Shown here: one piece after another, positions 12,291 through 23,555 of the stretch
Layout of the letters: every line of letters starts with the position of its first letter
Numbering within the stretch: position 1 is the first letter of the stretch
Assembly: GCF_000276665.1 (NCBI RefSeq)
Contig: NW_004955417.1
Span: 13,370,177 to 13,434,176, forward strand
Origin: Chinchilla lanigera
Lineage: Eukaryota; Chordata; Mammalia; Rodentia; Chinchillidae
DNA: 64,000 nt
Direction of reading: 5' to 3'
Notes under the pieces: model-generated
The model's input: only the letters and a program-made list of their open reading frames with translations
What the model was told of the DNA's origin: nothing
Databases searched by the model: none
Program-made: the position numbers and the translations under genes

Positions 12291-12834
12291 AAATTAGCAG
12301 AGAAATGGTGATAACAAGAGCTGATATTTTCATACTAGACCTATCCTTATTTCTCATTTGCATCTCATCCATGCCAGGCAAACTACAAACTTCTGAGATA
12401 AATGGGGAAAGATGAGAGCAATTGCAAGTAGGGCACAGGGACTTTGTCTTTAAACAATACAAATAGTCTCCCAACCAAAGAAACCACAATCACTATCCCT
12501 CCTGCTGTGAGAGAAAAGGCCACACCTGGGGGCAGATGTGGCCTGATGCCGCTTGGTGGTCCCAGTGATACAGGGATGATATCAGAACCTCTAAATACGA
12601 TATAAGGGAAATATTTTAACTCCCAACCTGTCTGATGTCTGATAAGCCAAGTTCATGTTCGCTAAAATCAAAGAACAAATTCTAGGAATAACAAGTTAAG
12701 AGTGGAAATATTTATTGAGGGATAGAAAGCTCCTGCCTGAGAAGGACAGGAGGGGTGACCCAGAAAGTGGGTTGCCCCAACCCCATTTCTCAGGGGACAT
12801 TTTATAGAGCACAACCATATGGGTACAATGTAGG

Positions 12835-13201
12835 TCTTACGGTTTGTATCTAGATGTCCCCCCCAAAGCCTCATGCAGTCTTAGGCTTTTTTAAGAGTGT
12901 GTGATACTGGGATTAAGGGTGTATGCAACAGTCAGTCCACTGATTGGTTTGGCACTGCCCTAACCCAGCAGTCTAGATACCAGACACAATGTAAAAGGGG
13001 CAGGAAGATGCTGCTAAGGTCCCTTGTTGCTTTTGTTGTCTTCCACCCCCATGAACTGTTACCCCTCTGCCGTGTGTTACCCTGTCTTGGAGCCAGCCTA
13101 TTATGGGCGGAAACCTCCACAAACTGTGAGCTAAATAAATCTTTCCCCCTTAACTTTGGGTGTTGGGTGTTTGTCTCAGCAATGGGAAAATAACTAAGAC
13201 A
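12835..13201 (+). mobile_element. MaLR-like solo LTR nested in an older LTR
   Basis: Starts tcttacggtttgtatctaga, contains 'ccacaaactgtgagctaaat' and the poly(A) signal aataaa near 13134, and ends ...ataactaagaca. The flanks gtagg (12830-12834) and gtggg (13202-13206) give a 4-of-5 TSD, as expected for ERVL/MaLR. Confidence 0.82.
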
Positions 13202-13324
13202 GTGGGTTACAGCTATGACCAACAAGTAAGATTATACGTATAGCCTCTTAGGTAATATTGATCCAGTGGGGAAGCAAGTCACTAGTGAATGGGCATGGGA
13301 AGAATAAAGAACTTTTCAGATAGG

Positions 13325-13622
13325 TGTAGGGAACCTCATTGGTCTCTTATTGTGCCCTGGAGAGAAACAGTGGTGAGTATGAGAAAAATAAAGACAAGAG
13401 ACAAGAACTGGATCAGGTGGAGTTACCTCTTACCTGATGGGAAGACGACTGACTTCAACAGAAGGGGCGTTTATTTTATACTCTTGCAAAGTTACTATTA
13501 GGAGAGCTAATGTTGCCTAGCAACTAATGACTGTAATTGTCCAGTCAGGATGCTATTTTCAATACTGAGGTAGCTTGACTGCTTGAGGCAATCTGGCTCT
13601 GTCCTGTCAGCGGCTCCCAACA
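13325..13622 (-). mobile_element. ERVK/IAP-like solo LTR nested in an older LTR
   Basis: On the minus strand it begins TGTTGGGAGCCGCTGACAG and ends GGTTCCCTACA, 298 bp. That start is typical of IAP-type class II LTRs. The flanks gatagg (13319-13324) and gatacg (13623-13628) form a 6-bp TSD with one mismatch, as class II elements make. Confidence 0.82.
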
Positions 13623-13884
13623 GATACGTGATGGATCCAGGGGGTCTTGGCCACCCACTGAGGTGACTGATACCTATCTAGATTTTATTAGTCCAGGTGT
13701 GGTCACTTATCTCATCCCTTGGAGAGTATGTAGGCCTGGTCCTTTTGTTGCTGAGGCCTGGCCTCCAATGGATGCACCTTTCAGTCACAGTTATGGTGTT
13801 TTTACCTTCAGTCCTGACTTTGTCAAGGACCTATCACTATCTAACCGCCTATAATATTTCTACCTAATTTAGCTGTCTATAATA

Positions 13885-14489
13885 CCAGAAGCTCAAAGCA
13901 GCGGCCCTACTGGAACTCTGAGCTTCCCTCCCGCTCGGGCCAGCAGGGACCTGCTTCAGTTCAGGGAAGCCTGCTCAGTGCCAGCTTCCTTCAGCCTGTT
14001 CAGCCCAGGGAGCCTGGACCAAGACAACCTCTGTGTCCTTGGGGCTGGCTCTTAAGTGTGTGTGAGTGATGGGCAGCAGAAGGGAGTTGTGCTCGTCCCC
14101 TATCATTTGATTTGCAGAAGATTATAGGAGAGATACTTCAGTGTGTGCAGTTCTCACACCCACTTCAGCAGGTATCACTGAAAAGGATCTTAGTTAAAAC
14201 CAGATCTTGATGTTGTGTTGCCATCAACTTTCAGCTTTCAAAGCTCATTGTGCCTCTTTGGCTCCACCCTTTACTTTTATTGACTTATGGGAAAATATAT
14301 ACTTATATACTGTACCTGCGTCATGTGTCACAGGCTGTGCTAAGGGATGGAAATGTGGGGGTAAATAAGACATGGTCCCTGCCTTGGAAATGTCACAGTC
14401 CAATAAGGAAACTTCCTTGGACAACAGACTGTCTAAAATCACTCTTGAACAAAAGCTATTTTTTATTTCCCCTGAGTTTGTGGACTAAC
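13885..14489. other. Unassigned non-coding stretch
   Basis: Moderately GC-rich to about 14050, then mixed. No gene or clear repeat was recognised. The open frame at 14250-14492 has no recognisable features. Confidence 0.4.
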
Positions 14490-14700
14490 TAAGGTCTGCA
14501 GGCCAGCCACATGTTCTCATAAATAAAGTTTTATTGGAACACCACCACACACATTTGCTTATGTAATGTCTGTGGCCACTTCCACACTACCATAGCAGAG
14601 TCAAGTTTTCTCTGAGTATGTTACAGAGATCATATGGCTTGCAGAGCCTGAAATATTTATTCTATGATCTTAAAGAAAGTTCAGTAATCCCAGGATTGAT
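14490..14700 (+). mobile_element. hAT-like DNA transposon fossil
   Basis: 'aataaagttttattggaaca' near 14523, 'atgtctgtggcca' and 'catatggcttgcagagcctg' are the landmarks of a widespread mammalian hAT-type fossil. Exact family not assigned. Confidence 0.6.
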
Positions 14701-14869
14701 TACTGGTGGACAGGTTGTGACATGGCTGTCAAAAAAAAAAAAAAAAATGGAAGGAAAACAACTGCTGGCAGTCAAGCCCCTGTGAAGAACAATAAAATGA
14801 AAACGTATAAATTAGCATTTGGTTCACACACATAAAAGAGAAGACACAATTATAGATTTAAGTAAAATA

Positions 14870-16063
14870 TGGAAGGAGGGGTCCAGGCGCACGGGGAGCC
14901 ACGGGCAGGGAGCGCCGGTCTTTCCACAGGCTCGCTGCCTGCCTAGTAGGCCCTCAGAAGGAGGGACCCTGGCGCACGGGGAACCATGTGGCGGCAAGTG
15001 CTGTTGCGCGTCGGCCCTCAGGCCAGCCCCCCCGCTCAATTGAGAACTACCATGACACAGAGAAACAATGACACAATTGGCCCAACATGCACCGGCTGCA
15101 GATGCCCTCCCACGGACGTGTGTTAATCATTCAAACATGGAGAAACCCCTGGGAATACATGCCATACAAGGGGACACTCTTGCTCCTGCCATTGAGAACA
15201 AGAAAGGTCCAGAGTCAGCAGAGGAGCAGCTGCTGAACAAGGACTCGGAGAACATGAGAATGCAGACTAAGCCCGAGGAGTCAGAGGTCCTGTGGACTCG
15301 GGTCATGAGAGCCGCTCGGAAGCTGTAAACCAGGAGGACCTTGCACAATACCTGCGGAGACTCCCTGAAAGCCATTCTTCCCCTGACAGTACAGGCTGTG
15401 GTGGAGCTCCGGAAAAGTCAGAATCAGGATTCCTGCTACCTGTGCTAACGGTTGGGGAGAGGGCACTAACTGGTTGTGGAGTCCCAGTGCGATGGGAGGC
15501 TGGAAAGAAAACGCTACAAAAAATGGCTTTCACCCCAGATGGCTCACTTGATTTTTGACAACCCTTAGGCTGTAACTACTTGTTAGATCCTTCTTGCATA
15601 TCTCTGTCTGCCTGGGAAATCACTTTGAAGATACCACCATGTATTACAGCAGCCAGAGATATTTTCCTACTAATCTAGCCATAACTCTGTAATGTTTGTA
15701 TTGTTCCTATCCTATTTTGTAAATGGATGCATGTTTATTATTATGTGTTTCCTACAACAACAATTGAGAAAAGTTAATGATTATTCAATAGGTCACTCAC
15801 GTATAGCTCTATCTATTTTCTTTAGAAGCCACTTTGAAGATACCAAAGTATAGTACAACAACTATTGATAATCTCCTACCTCTTTTGTTTGTAACTCACT
15901 ATTATTTGTCTATTTGTTTTCCTGAGAAACTATCTTGTAGATAACAATATGTAAAACAATAACCATTGATAATTTCCTACCACTTCATCTGTAATTTGGT
16001 AAGCCCCCCCCCCATTATTATGTTATCCTTCTTTTACTCTTTAAAATAAAATTTTTAAAAAAA
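14870..16063 (+). mobile_element. 1.19-kb retroinsert of unknown family
   Basis: A perfect 16-bp TSD, agatttaagtaaaata, sits at 14854-14869 and 16064-16079. The 3' end is 'ctctttaaaataaaattttt' plus an A run, so it is an L1-type retroinsertion on the plus strand. Its 5' 150 bp is CpG-rich with two imperfect tandem units (14881-14957 and 14964-15021, both ending ggccctcag). The middle holds decayed open frames. The 3' half is AT-rich with three imperfect units starting near 15613, 15824 and 15922. A related 3' end occurs at 31545-31827. It could be an internally deleted or spliced L1, a composite non-autonomous element, or a processed pseudogene of a gene I do not recognise. Confidence 0.8.
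15068..15558 (+). pseudogene. Decayed open frames inside the retroinsert
   Basis: An ATG frame of 86 codons (15068-15328; aacaATGa context) contains the acidic stretch ENMRMQTKPEESEV. A second frame overlaps it (15292-15558) and contains NQEDLAQYLRRLPESH. The shift of frame at the overlap suggests one longer coding region broken by an indel. I recognise no domain. Coding origin is inference from residue composition only. Confidence 0.35.
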
Positions 16064-16079
16064 AGATTTAAGTAAAATA

Positions 16080-16652
16080 AAGGTGTCATTTCTCCTGCAT
16101 AAAACAAGAGGCTGACAGTTCAAGGTTGCTTTGGTGGCTCCATAGTCACCAGGGACCCAGATTTCTTTTAGCTTTCTGCTTCCTACCACCTGGAACAAGA
16201 GATTTTCTTCCTCTCGTCCTTCCTTGTGGCTCAAAATAGCTGCTGAGCTCCAGTAATTAGATCCCTATTCCAGACAAAAAAGAGCAAAAGAATCTACTCT
16301 CCAGCTGAATCAGTTTCCCTTAAGAAAGTGGCCTGGAGTCCCCTACTGTACAACATTCATTTCAAACTCTGGCACCCCCTAAGTAGAAGGAAGATGGCAA
16401 TGGGATCACCCACAGTGCCTTGCTCATGAATGTCTCAAACTTTCCCCATATGCCTAGGTGTTACCATGCACACAGCTAGAACATGAGAGCCTCTTAGTGT
16501 GCTCCAAATGGTCATTCTGAACAATGTCCTTGTAAGAAACAAATAATCCTCTCCCTCATCTTGCTAGTAACATATTTATTCATTGGCAATTATTTTTCAG
16601 CTTCTCGTATGTGCCAGATGTTGCACTTGCCACTGTAACCTTTCTGCTGCTG
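16080..16652. other. Unassigned non-coding stretch
   Basis: No gene or clear repeat seen between the retroinsert and the pyrimidine tract. Confidence 0.4.
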
Positions 16653-16762
16653 CCCCTTCTCCATCCTCCTCCTCTTCCTCTTCCTCCTTCTTCTTTCTCC
16701 TTCTCCTCCTCCTCTTCCTCCTCCCTCTCCTTCTTCTCTTTCTCCTTCTTTTTCTTTTTTAT
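16653..16762. repeat. Polypyrimidine (CTT/TCC) tract
   Basis: About 110 bp almost wholly C and T on the plus strand, mixing TCC and TTC units. The serine/leucine/phenylalanine-rich and arginine/glutamate-rich open frames over it on both strands are low-complexity artefacts. Confidence 0.9.
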
Positions 16763-16881
16763 TGTTGTTAAGATGATAGAGGTTTGGGGGGAACATATAT
16801 CAGCATTCTTTTTGTCATTATTTCAGAAAACAGGGGATATAATAAACTTTCAATATATCGTCTAAAACACACTTTTTTATT

Positions 16882-17060
16882 CAGCCCACTGTGATGGCAC
16901 ACACTTATAATCCCAGCATTCTAAGAGGCTGAGGCAGAAAAATCATAAATTCTAACTCAGCCCAGGCAAATTCACAACTTAGACCTTGTCTCAAAAATAA
17001 AAACTAAAAAGGGCTGGGATGCAGGTCAGTGCAAAGGCTCTAGGATCAACCCCCAGTACC
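16882..17060 (+). mobile_element. B1-dID dimeric SINE
   Basis: A B1 half (gatggcacacacttataatc...ttgtctcaaaaataaaaac) is followed by an ID half (gggctgggatgcaggtcagt...cccccagtacc). Diverged copy. Confidence 0.8.
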
Positions 17061-17505
17061 ACCAGAAGAACAGAGTGAAGAGGTAAATAAAGTACATCTT
17101 TAAGGTATCCCGTAAATCACTGAATGATGCCATGATTGGTAGATGTATGTTTATGTTCCTCTATATGATATAGGTAATTATCAGCAAGCTGTATGGATGG
17201 TTGGACAGTAGTCCTCCCAAAAGATATGGGTTAGAATGGCTTTGTGTTATTGTTGATGTAACAGAACTCTCCTTACAAAAGCTCTCGTCCATGCTTATAT
17301 GTGTCTGTGCTTCTCTCCACAGCTATATCACGTGTTAAGAAGGTCTTAGTATTCGCTAACCTCAGGTGCTCAATAAATATTTGATGAGGGAATGAATGAC
17401 CGTTCTTCCAGCCTTCTGGCTGAGGATTCCCTGCCTTGATAACAGTTTCTGTTCTCTTGAGACAGATGATAATACTTAGATGTGTTTAAGACTTTGCAAT
17501 TTTCT

Positions 17506-17663
17506 TTTTGGGGGGCAGGCTCTTTTTGAGACAGGGTCTCGCTATGCAGTTCAGGCTGGTCTTGAGTTCACTTTTAGCCCAGGCTGGTCTCGAACTCAAA
17601 ACGATCCTCCTGCCTCTGCCTCCTGAGTGCTGGGATTACAGGTGAGCACCACCACGCCTGGCT
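17506..17663 (-). mobile_element. B1-like SINE
   Basis: Reverse orientation: T-rich start, 'tttttgagacagggtctcgc', ending 'caccacgcctggct'. The perfect TSD gactttgcaattttct is at 17490-17505 and 17664-17679. Confidence 0.95.
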
Positions 17664-17699
17664 GACTTTGCAATTTTCTAAGGGCTTTTGTGTACACTG

Positions 17700-19700
17700 A
17701 AAAATAATATAAAAATTAAATTAGCTCAATCCTTAAAAAAACGCTTTGAGAGCAAAACAGGACAGCAAGCTTCCCTCTTACACTGAATGGAGTTAAGAAA
17801 AGTTGCTTCCTTCTTTCCAAGCAATTGGTCTTTAAATTTGGGATTTGGAAACATACATTTCAGATGGCAGAAGCATCACTACCCTCTGCAACTGAAGGAA
17901 AATTAAGACGCAAACGATGTAGACAACATCACAAGGACTCCAGGCTGGCACTCAGCAAAATCGTACTGGTCGTAAAATATAGGAAGCAGGGAACCGCTTT
18001 CCCAAAAGAGATACAGAATCACCACAAATATGGCAAACACTGAATTGCTTACAACAGGAGCAAATTCCAAAATTGCGCCTCTCAAGGGGTTTTGGTTTAA
18101 TTTTCTGGTAGAACAATGTGCAGAAGAAACATTGGCCACCAGAGGGTGCTATGCCAAAATCCAAGGGCACCCCTCAGGGAGTTCCCCCTAAGCACTCTTG
18201 TGCGTGAAGTCCTGCCCCAGGCTGGCCCCAAAGTCCTCCGTGTAGATTTCCCAACCAGGTCTCCCTCCATGTGCCCCTGGGAAAGTCTTGGACCTTCTGC
18301 TCCCTAATCAGGGCAACATTTCTTGGAAACAGTGACACAGGAAACCAACAGCTGCCTGAGCCTCAAACCCTCGGTGACTTGCACCCTGGTACCTCGCATT
18401 AATTCACCTGTCCTGCCCCTGCTTCTGCTCGTGACTACAGAAATGTGAGTGCTGCTCATTTATGTTTGCTACTTCCCTTGAGTACGCAGCTGATGAGTAA
18501 ATCAGAATGAGGACATACAATTCCGTTCCATTTAATTTAGCAATTAATATTTAACATTAAAAGAGTGGTTTGTCATTTAGAAATACTAGGACCCACCCTC
18601 TTAATTACCATCTGGAGTTCTTGAACATTATTTGATTTGTTGAAGCCTTGTTTACTTTCACTCCCAAGCCCTCAAACTTTGCTAATTCAGCTTGCCTGAT
18701 ACTCATCTAGTCGCCTCAGCAGAAAACAAACCAAAACGTAGAGAAGCTCAACACTTGAACCACTCAGATGGTGAAGAAAGTGGAGGGTGCAGGGGCACTG
18801 GCCAGAGACATGTGTGAGGCAGATATGCAGAGATAAAGGGCTTCTGGAACCACAGGCTAAAACCTCAGGGAGTGCACAGTTAGAGATTTAAAGATAGACT
18901 CCCAGGCCACAAGTCACAGCAGGAGCAAATGCATTGCCTTAAGGAGTGAGTGCTCTGCCCTGTGTCCTCCCTAAACTGCTTTATCATTTAATCGAGTCCC
19001 AGAGTCAGACATTTAACAGACCGTCCCCACTATGGCCTGCTCTTCCCCTGTCACCTGCAAGAGTCCCTGTCTTTCTTCTTTCTTTGATCCTTACTTGCTA
19101 GTTCTATCAATAAAAAGCCACAGACGCTCCCGTTCAGGGCCGTCATTTGAGACTTTCTCACACTGAGGAGTCTTGGTTAACGGCGGCCCCTCTGAGCCCT
19201 CTTGGAGTATGAACTGGACACTGACTCTGAGCAATCTTTCAGTAATCTTTCATCCTTTTGCCCATGGTCATGAATTGTGACAGATGCATGCCAATCCTAC
19301 TAGTCTCTGATTGCCTATAAAGTTGGGCAAGAACAGGATTTCCCTTTCATATGGAATTGCACTATGGAAGGGAAAGAGTCTCCCCAAGTCCTGGCTCTAG
19401 CAACGGCAAATGGGTTTCACCTGGTTTCACCCAGTATGGCTTTTCCTTGCCTTTCCACACCTGTTCAGGTCTCCAGAGCCACACCCCATCCATCATAGGA
19501 GTGGGGCTCATGAATGTGGGACACAGGCACCAATGTGACTTGTCTGCACAGAGAGAGTCTCGGGGCTTGTCACATCTGTTCTCAGTTACACGTCAGAAGC
19601 CAAATAGTGCGTTAAGTGAGGGGTTCATTCTTGTCACACACCCAGGAGCCTGAGGAGCAGGTAAGCCAGTTCTAACACGGTTCCTCAAGGAAGAAAGCTT
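17700..19700. other. Sparse non-coding stretch
   Basis: No gene seen; the ATG frame at 19351-19653 and those near 17825-18307 lack recognisable domains. Around 18960-19230 a 'caataaaaagccacagacg' block followed by 'gagtcttggtt' looks like a possible LTR 3' end, but no partner end or TSD was found. A CTCF-like motif lies at 18136. Confidence 0.4.
18136..18150 (+). promoter_or_regulatory. CTCF-like motif
   Basis: ccaccagagggtgct differs from the common core ccaccagagggcgct at one base. It is the best CTCF-like match I saw in the window and is not inside a recognised repeat. Confidence 0.5.
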
Positions 19701-19701
19701 C

Positions 19702-20067
19702 TATTATAGATAACTAAATTAGGTAGAAATATCTAGGCAGTCAGACAGGCGTAGGCCCTCAAAGGAGTCAGTACAGATACAACTGTGGGTGGAGGTGCAT
19801 TGTTAAAGGCCAGACCTCAAGACGAAAGATGGAATGACGACACCCTCGTACTCCCCCTATGGATGAGCAGCAGTGATTGATATTCTAAAGAAGTCACTGA
19901 CCCACCCCCTCCAGAATAAGGCCATTTATTCTGTGTACACTTGCTATATTCCTTGTTTCCCCATTTGATCCCCATGTAGTCCATATTATCTAAGCAATAA
20001 ACTCATAATTGGTTGACCATAGTTTCGTCTCTCCTCATACCCACCTTGTGATATCCCATTGGGTCAA
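19702..20067 (+). mobile_element. Solo LTR family copy 3, left piece
   Basis: Begins tattatagataactaaatta, aligned to the family start, and runs through 'gtttccccatttgatcccca' and 'aattggttgaccatag' to 'tatcccattgggtcaa'. It is cut by the ERVK-like LTR at 20068. Confidence 0.78.
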
Positions 20068-20392
20068 TGTTACTGTTAAAGCTAGAGAAGAGAGAGAGAC
20101 TGCAGAGCAAGCCCTGTACATGGAACCATGGCTGTTTATTCACTCCTGGAGGAGCAGACTGAGTTCTGAGAAAAGGAATCAGCAGGAAGCGAGGGTCCAA
20201 CAAAGACCTTAAAGGGAAGGGCAGGAGTTTGCTGCCTGGAGGAATTTGCGGGTGGAGATAATGTGGTTGTGCTTCTCCAGACGGGCAGTGCAGATGCTAG
20301 TGCGGTCATAGTTCTCCGGATGGACATGACTTTGTTCTTTTGTGGCTCCCGGCTGTGCCTGCCTGTACCGGTCTCACCCATCAGGCCTGACA
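20068..20392 (-). mobile_element. ERVK/IAP-like solo LTR
   Basis: On the minus strand TGTCAGGCCTGATGGGTGAG...TTTAACAGTAACA, 325 bp, with the poly(A) signal GAATAAAC in the last third. The flanks gggtcaa and gttacct do not form a TSD. Confidence 0.78.
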
Positions 20393-20683
20393 GTTACCTA
20401 AGCAGCTGTACTTATAATCTTATTAGCTGATTCTAGTTCTTCCCACCTTAGACCTGCCTCACCTCATGGTTTTGCTCTATAAAACTCCCTTGAAAAGCAG
20501 GGTCCCCAGCAACTCTCTCAGACCCCTTCTGTGTCTCTTAGATAGAAGCTTTGTTTCCCCCAATAAATATTTTGTGCTTTTAACCTTCATTGTTCCTGGA
20601 ATCCATTCTTCAGTTTTAGAGAACTCAAACTCAGCATATTGGACATCTAGCAGGCTAGCAGTTTGAGCTGTATTTCCCTTATA
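20393..20683 (+). mobile_element. Solo LTR family copy 3, right piece
   Basis: 'ttacctaagcagctgtactt', 'gctctataaaact' TATA box near 20473, poly(A) signal aataaat near 20562, and an end near 'tttcccttata'. Its first 30 bp repeats LTR sequence already present near 19986-20020, so the two pieces overlap in LTR coordinates. Confidence 0.78.
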
Positions 20684-20689
20684 CTCTCT

Positions 20690-21813
20690 AGACTATTTGG
20701 AGGCCCTATATTGCTTCTGCCTTCTCCCTCTGCCATACGTGGCAAGTGGCCCCAGTAGCTGGGCATCTTCCAAGGTGGTGACTCCACTGCAGGCAGGAAA
20801 AGGTGGACAGAGAAGGCAAAGGGACCACATCAGCTGAGTTATCCATTTTTCTTAAGAAAATAATGGCTTGACTAAAATCTCCATCCATTGGAAGGTGTAA
20901 ACCATTCACTCACATCTCATATGCAGAACTATCCACAAGACCCTGAAGGAGGTGGGGAATTTTTTGATGGGTATAATGCCACCCTGAACCAAACTGGAAA
21001 TATAATAGCAAAGAGAAAATATTTATTAGACATTACCAGGCTATTAGCTGCATCTGCTAAAGGAAGGAGAAAAGTCTGAGACACAACTCAGGGTCTATTG
21101 TGAGTGAGCTATTCCATTACCATAAACTGGACATGTGTGTGCCTTTTCACAGTGTCAGAATTAACACACAAGCTGCATCAATTTTGTCAGCCTTGCCTTG
21201 GCGCAGAGCTCTAGATTTCACTTGATCTCCAATATGCTGGGCAACCGCAGGTTCCATTATTCCAGTCTTAATTACTAACATCTATAACACTCAAGTCACA
21301 CACTCCACAGTAATACACAGGGTACAAAACAGGAAGAAATGGATAAGAGTGACTGCAGGACTCAAAGAGGCAAAACTGAGAGCAAAGGCAGAGAGCCCCT
21401 GGAGAGGTGAAAACTCACCCCAGGTGGCCAGATAAGATCATCGGCCGGGTGGAGACTGCTCCCAGCCTGGGGCTCGTTGAGAGCTCAGACCTGGTTCAAA
21501 GCCCAGGTCTGGGCGGCAGTTCAGGTGGACCATGTCAAGCAGAGATACAGCTGAGCCAAAGCCAAGGGACAGAGAGCTATCGTTTGTCACCGTTTATCAT
21601 GCCACACTCACCAGGTGGTCTGATAAGACGACAGGTCAGTGCATAGTTGATGCCGTACTCCAGTGTCAGTGTTCCCCCTCTCCTGTGATCTGATTGAGGG
21701 GCTTGTGTCATTCATTGGCCTCCTGTGTCTGAAAAGTTTTCCCTGATAAAATTTTAATATGCAATGTGCCCATGTGCCCCTCACTTAATATAGCAGGGAT
21801 TTTTTTATTAGGA
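20690..21813. other. Unassigned non-coding stretch
   Basis: No gene seen; the 79-codon frame at 21407-21646 has no recognisable features. No repeat family assigned. Confidence 0.4.
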
Positions 21814-22188
21814 TGTATTATGGTTTAGATCTAGAATCTTCCTCCCAAAAACCTGGGGGTTCAGGGTTTACCTTTTAGAAAGTGACCGGGTCACAGAGAC
21901 ACTGTCCTCATCAGTGTGTTATCCACTGAAGGTGCTGTTAGGAGTGGGGTCTGGGTCGCTGTGGGGTGACCTGGAAGGGCATATTTTCCTTTCCAGCTCC
22001 TGGCTTCTCCCTCTGCTTCCTGACCACCATAACATGAGCCATTTTCCTCCGCCATACCCTTCCACCAGACCCTTCCTGCCTTGCAGCCTGCTGACCATAG
22101 ACTAAATCTTCTAAAAACCAGGAGCCAACATAAACTTATTCTCAAATTGTGGGTATTTTGTCCCATTGACAAGAAAGTAACTAAAACA
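21814..22188 (+). mobile_element. MaLR-like solo LTR
   Basis: tgtattatggtttagatcta at the start, 'cctgaccaccataacatgag' mid-element, and ...'aagaaagtaactaaaaca' at the end. No convincing TSD. Confidence 0.65.
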
Positions 22189-22189
22189 G

Positions 22190-23157
22190 CATGATTCGTT
22201 TATCAGTTTGTGCCTTAGGTTTGTGCTCTGTAGCTGGGGGTTGTTGTCTTGGATAAGTTTGGTGTGGTCCAACCTGTCTGCTGGTTATGTATTTACACAA
22301 ACAAGTTACCAAATCATTGCCTCAGTATTTGCACCCAAAATGTAGCCAACTGCTGTTTTACAAATTAGTCTCCCTCAGGGCAACACCTAGCCTGAAAGCT
22401 ACTGCTCTGTACAACATGGCGTGACTTACAGGAAGGCACAGCCTGCTCTACACAGTCTTCATGCTAGTCACAGAGGACCCATCAGTGCTAAGAGGGAGCC
22501 TTACCAGACACCAATGAGCAACTCCCTGGTGGAGCTCCCCCTGGTGGTGGGGGGGGGCGGGGAGGAGGGATTCGCTCCAATGGAGTCTCTGTCCAGGGAC
22601 AGCCCTTGTAGTTGAGCCATTCATCAACAGCCAGTGAACCACCAGAGCCTGGTGGCCCCTGGATGCCCACTATACCCGCCAGGCCTGGTCCCTCCTCCAG
22701 GCCCCATTCACTTCCCTCCATGCTTCCCTCTCCTCCTCTCTGAGAGTCCTTGGCCCTTCCCCAGTTGCCAACTCTCCTCTACACACAGGAATCTGCCCTT
22801 TCTGAAGCCTAGGCCTTTGCAATTTAGAATCCAAGAATGTCCTCCTCTATCTTTGTTCTGCTTTCTCTGCATCATCTTTCTCTAAGGCAGTAGGCACAAA
22901 ATGCCATGCTCACTGAACAGATAAAGGACCCAGAGTATAAGAAAATAGCAGGAACAAAAAGCAATTTCAGTTTTAAAAGATCATTCTTCTGTTTTATATG
23001 AAATCTTACCCAGAAACTCAAAATACAGAGGAGATAAAAATCACAGCCAATATCCTTTCTTCTGGAGAGGGAGGGGGACCCTAGGACCTTCCCAGAGAGG
23101 CCTAAGAAAAGTCTGCCAAGAGAATTTTTTAAATTCACCAAATTAAAAAATCTATAT
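22190..23157. other. Unassigned non-coding stretch
   Basis: Includes a G-run (ggtgggggggggcggggagg, 22546-22565) beside a CTCF-like motif. No gene or clear repeat recognised. Confidence 0.4.
22534..22547 (-). promoter_or_regulatory. CTCF-like motif (reverse)
   Basis: gctccccctggtgg, reverse of ccaccagggggagc, fits the core. A related 'ctccctggtggag' lies about 15 bp upstream. Confidence 0.4.
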
Positions 23158-23172
23158 TTTCTCCTCTAGCTT

Positions 23173-23336
23173 GTTGTTGTTGTTGTTGTTGTTGTTGTTT
23201 TGAGACAGGGTTTTACTATGTAGTTCAGCTGGCCTTGAATTTGTTTTGTAGCAGAGGCTGGTCTCAAACACACAGTGATCCTTCTGCCTCAGCCTTCTGA
23301 GTGCTGAGATTATAGGTGTGTGCCACCACACTCAGC
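23173..23336 (-). mobile_element. B1-like SINE with (TTG)n tail
   Basis: The tail has become a pure (TTG)n run at about 23173-23200, followed by 'ttttgagacagggttttact' and ending 'cacactcagc'. TSD tttctcctctagctt/tttctcttctagctt at 23158-23172 and 23337-23351, one mismatch. Confidence 0.93.
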
Positions 23337-23555
23337 TTTCTCTTCTAGCTTGAAAGCTCTGTGATTCACTATCAAGGAACAAACACTTGTGTTTTACCAA
23401 AACTTGGAACTGTCACTTACAAATGTGACAGGGGAACAAAAATTGATGATTGGTATGGGTGTGCCCCAGCTTCTCCTTTATCCTGCCTCTGTTTCTTGGC
23501 CTGCTTCAGGTTTATCAGCTTCCCCATCTTCTGACAAGGGTTTTGTGGTAAGAAT

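Larger units (their letters stand above)
12598..13884 (-). mobile_element. Solo LTR, same family (copy 2), doubly interrupted
   Basis: Family pieces lie at 12598-12834 (including the reversed poly(A) signal tttatt near 12710 and 'ttttatagagc' near 12800), 13202-13324 and 13623-13884. They are separated by a MaLR-like LTR and an ERVK-like LTR. The pieces stay collinear with the intact copy at 54870-55531. Confidence 0.8.

Noticed and set aside
16583..16865. Serine/leucine/phenylalanine-rich frames
   Set aside because: They translate a polypyrimidine tract.
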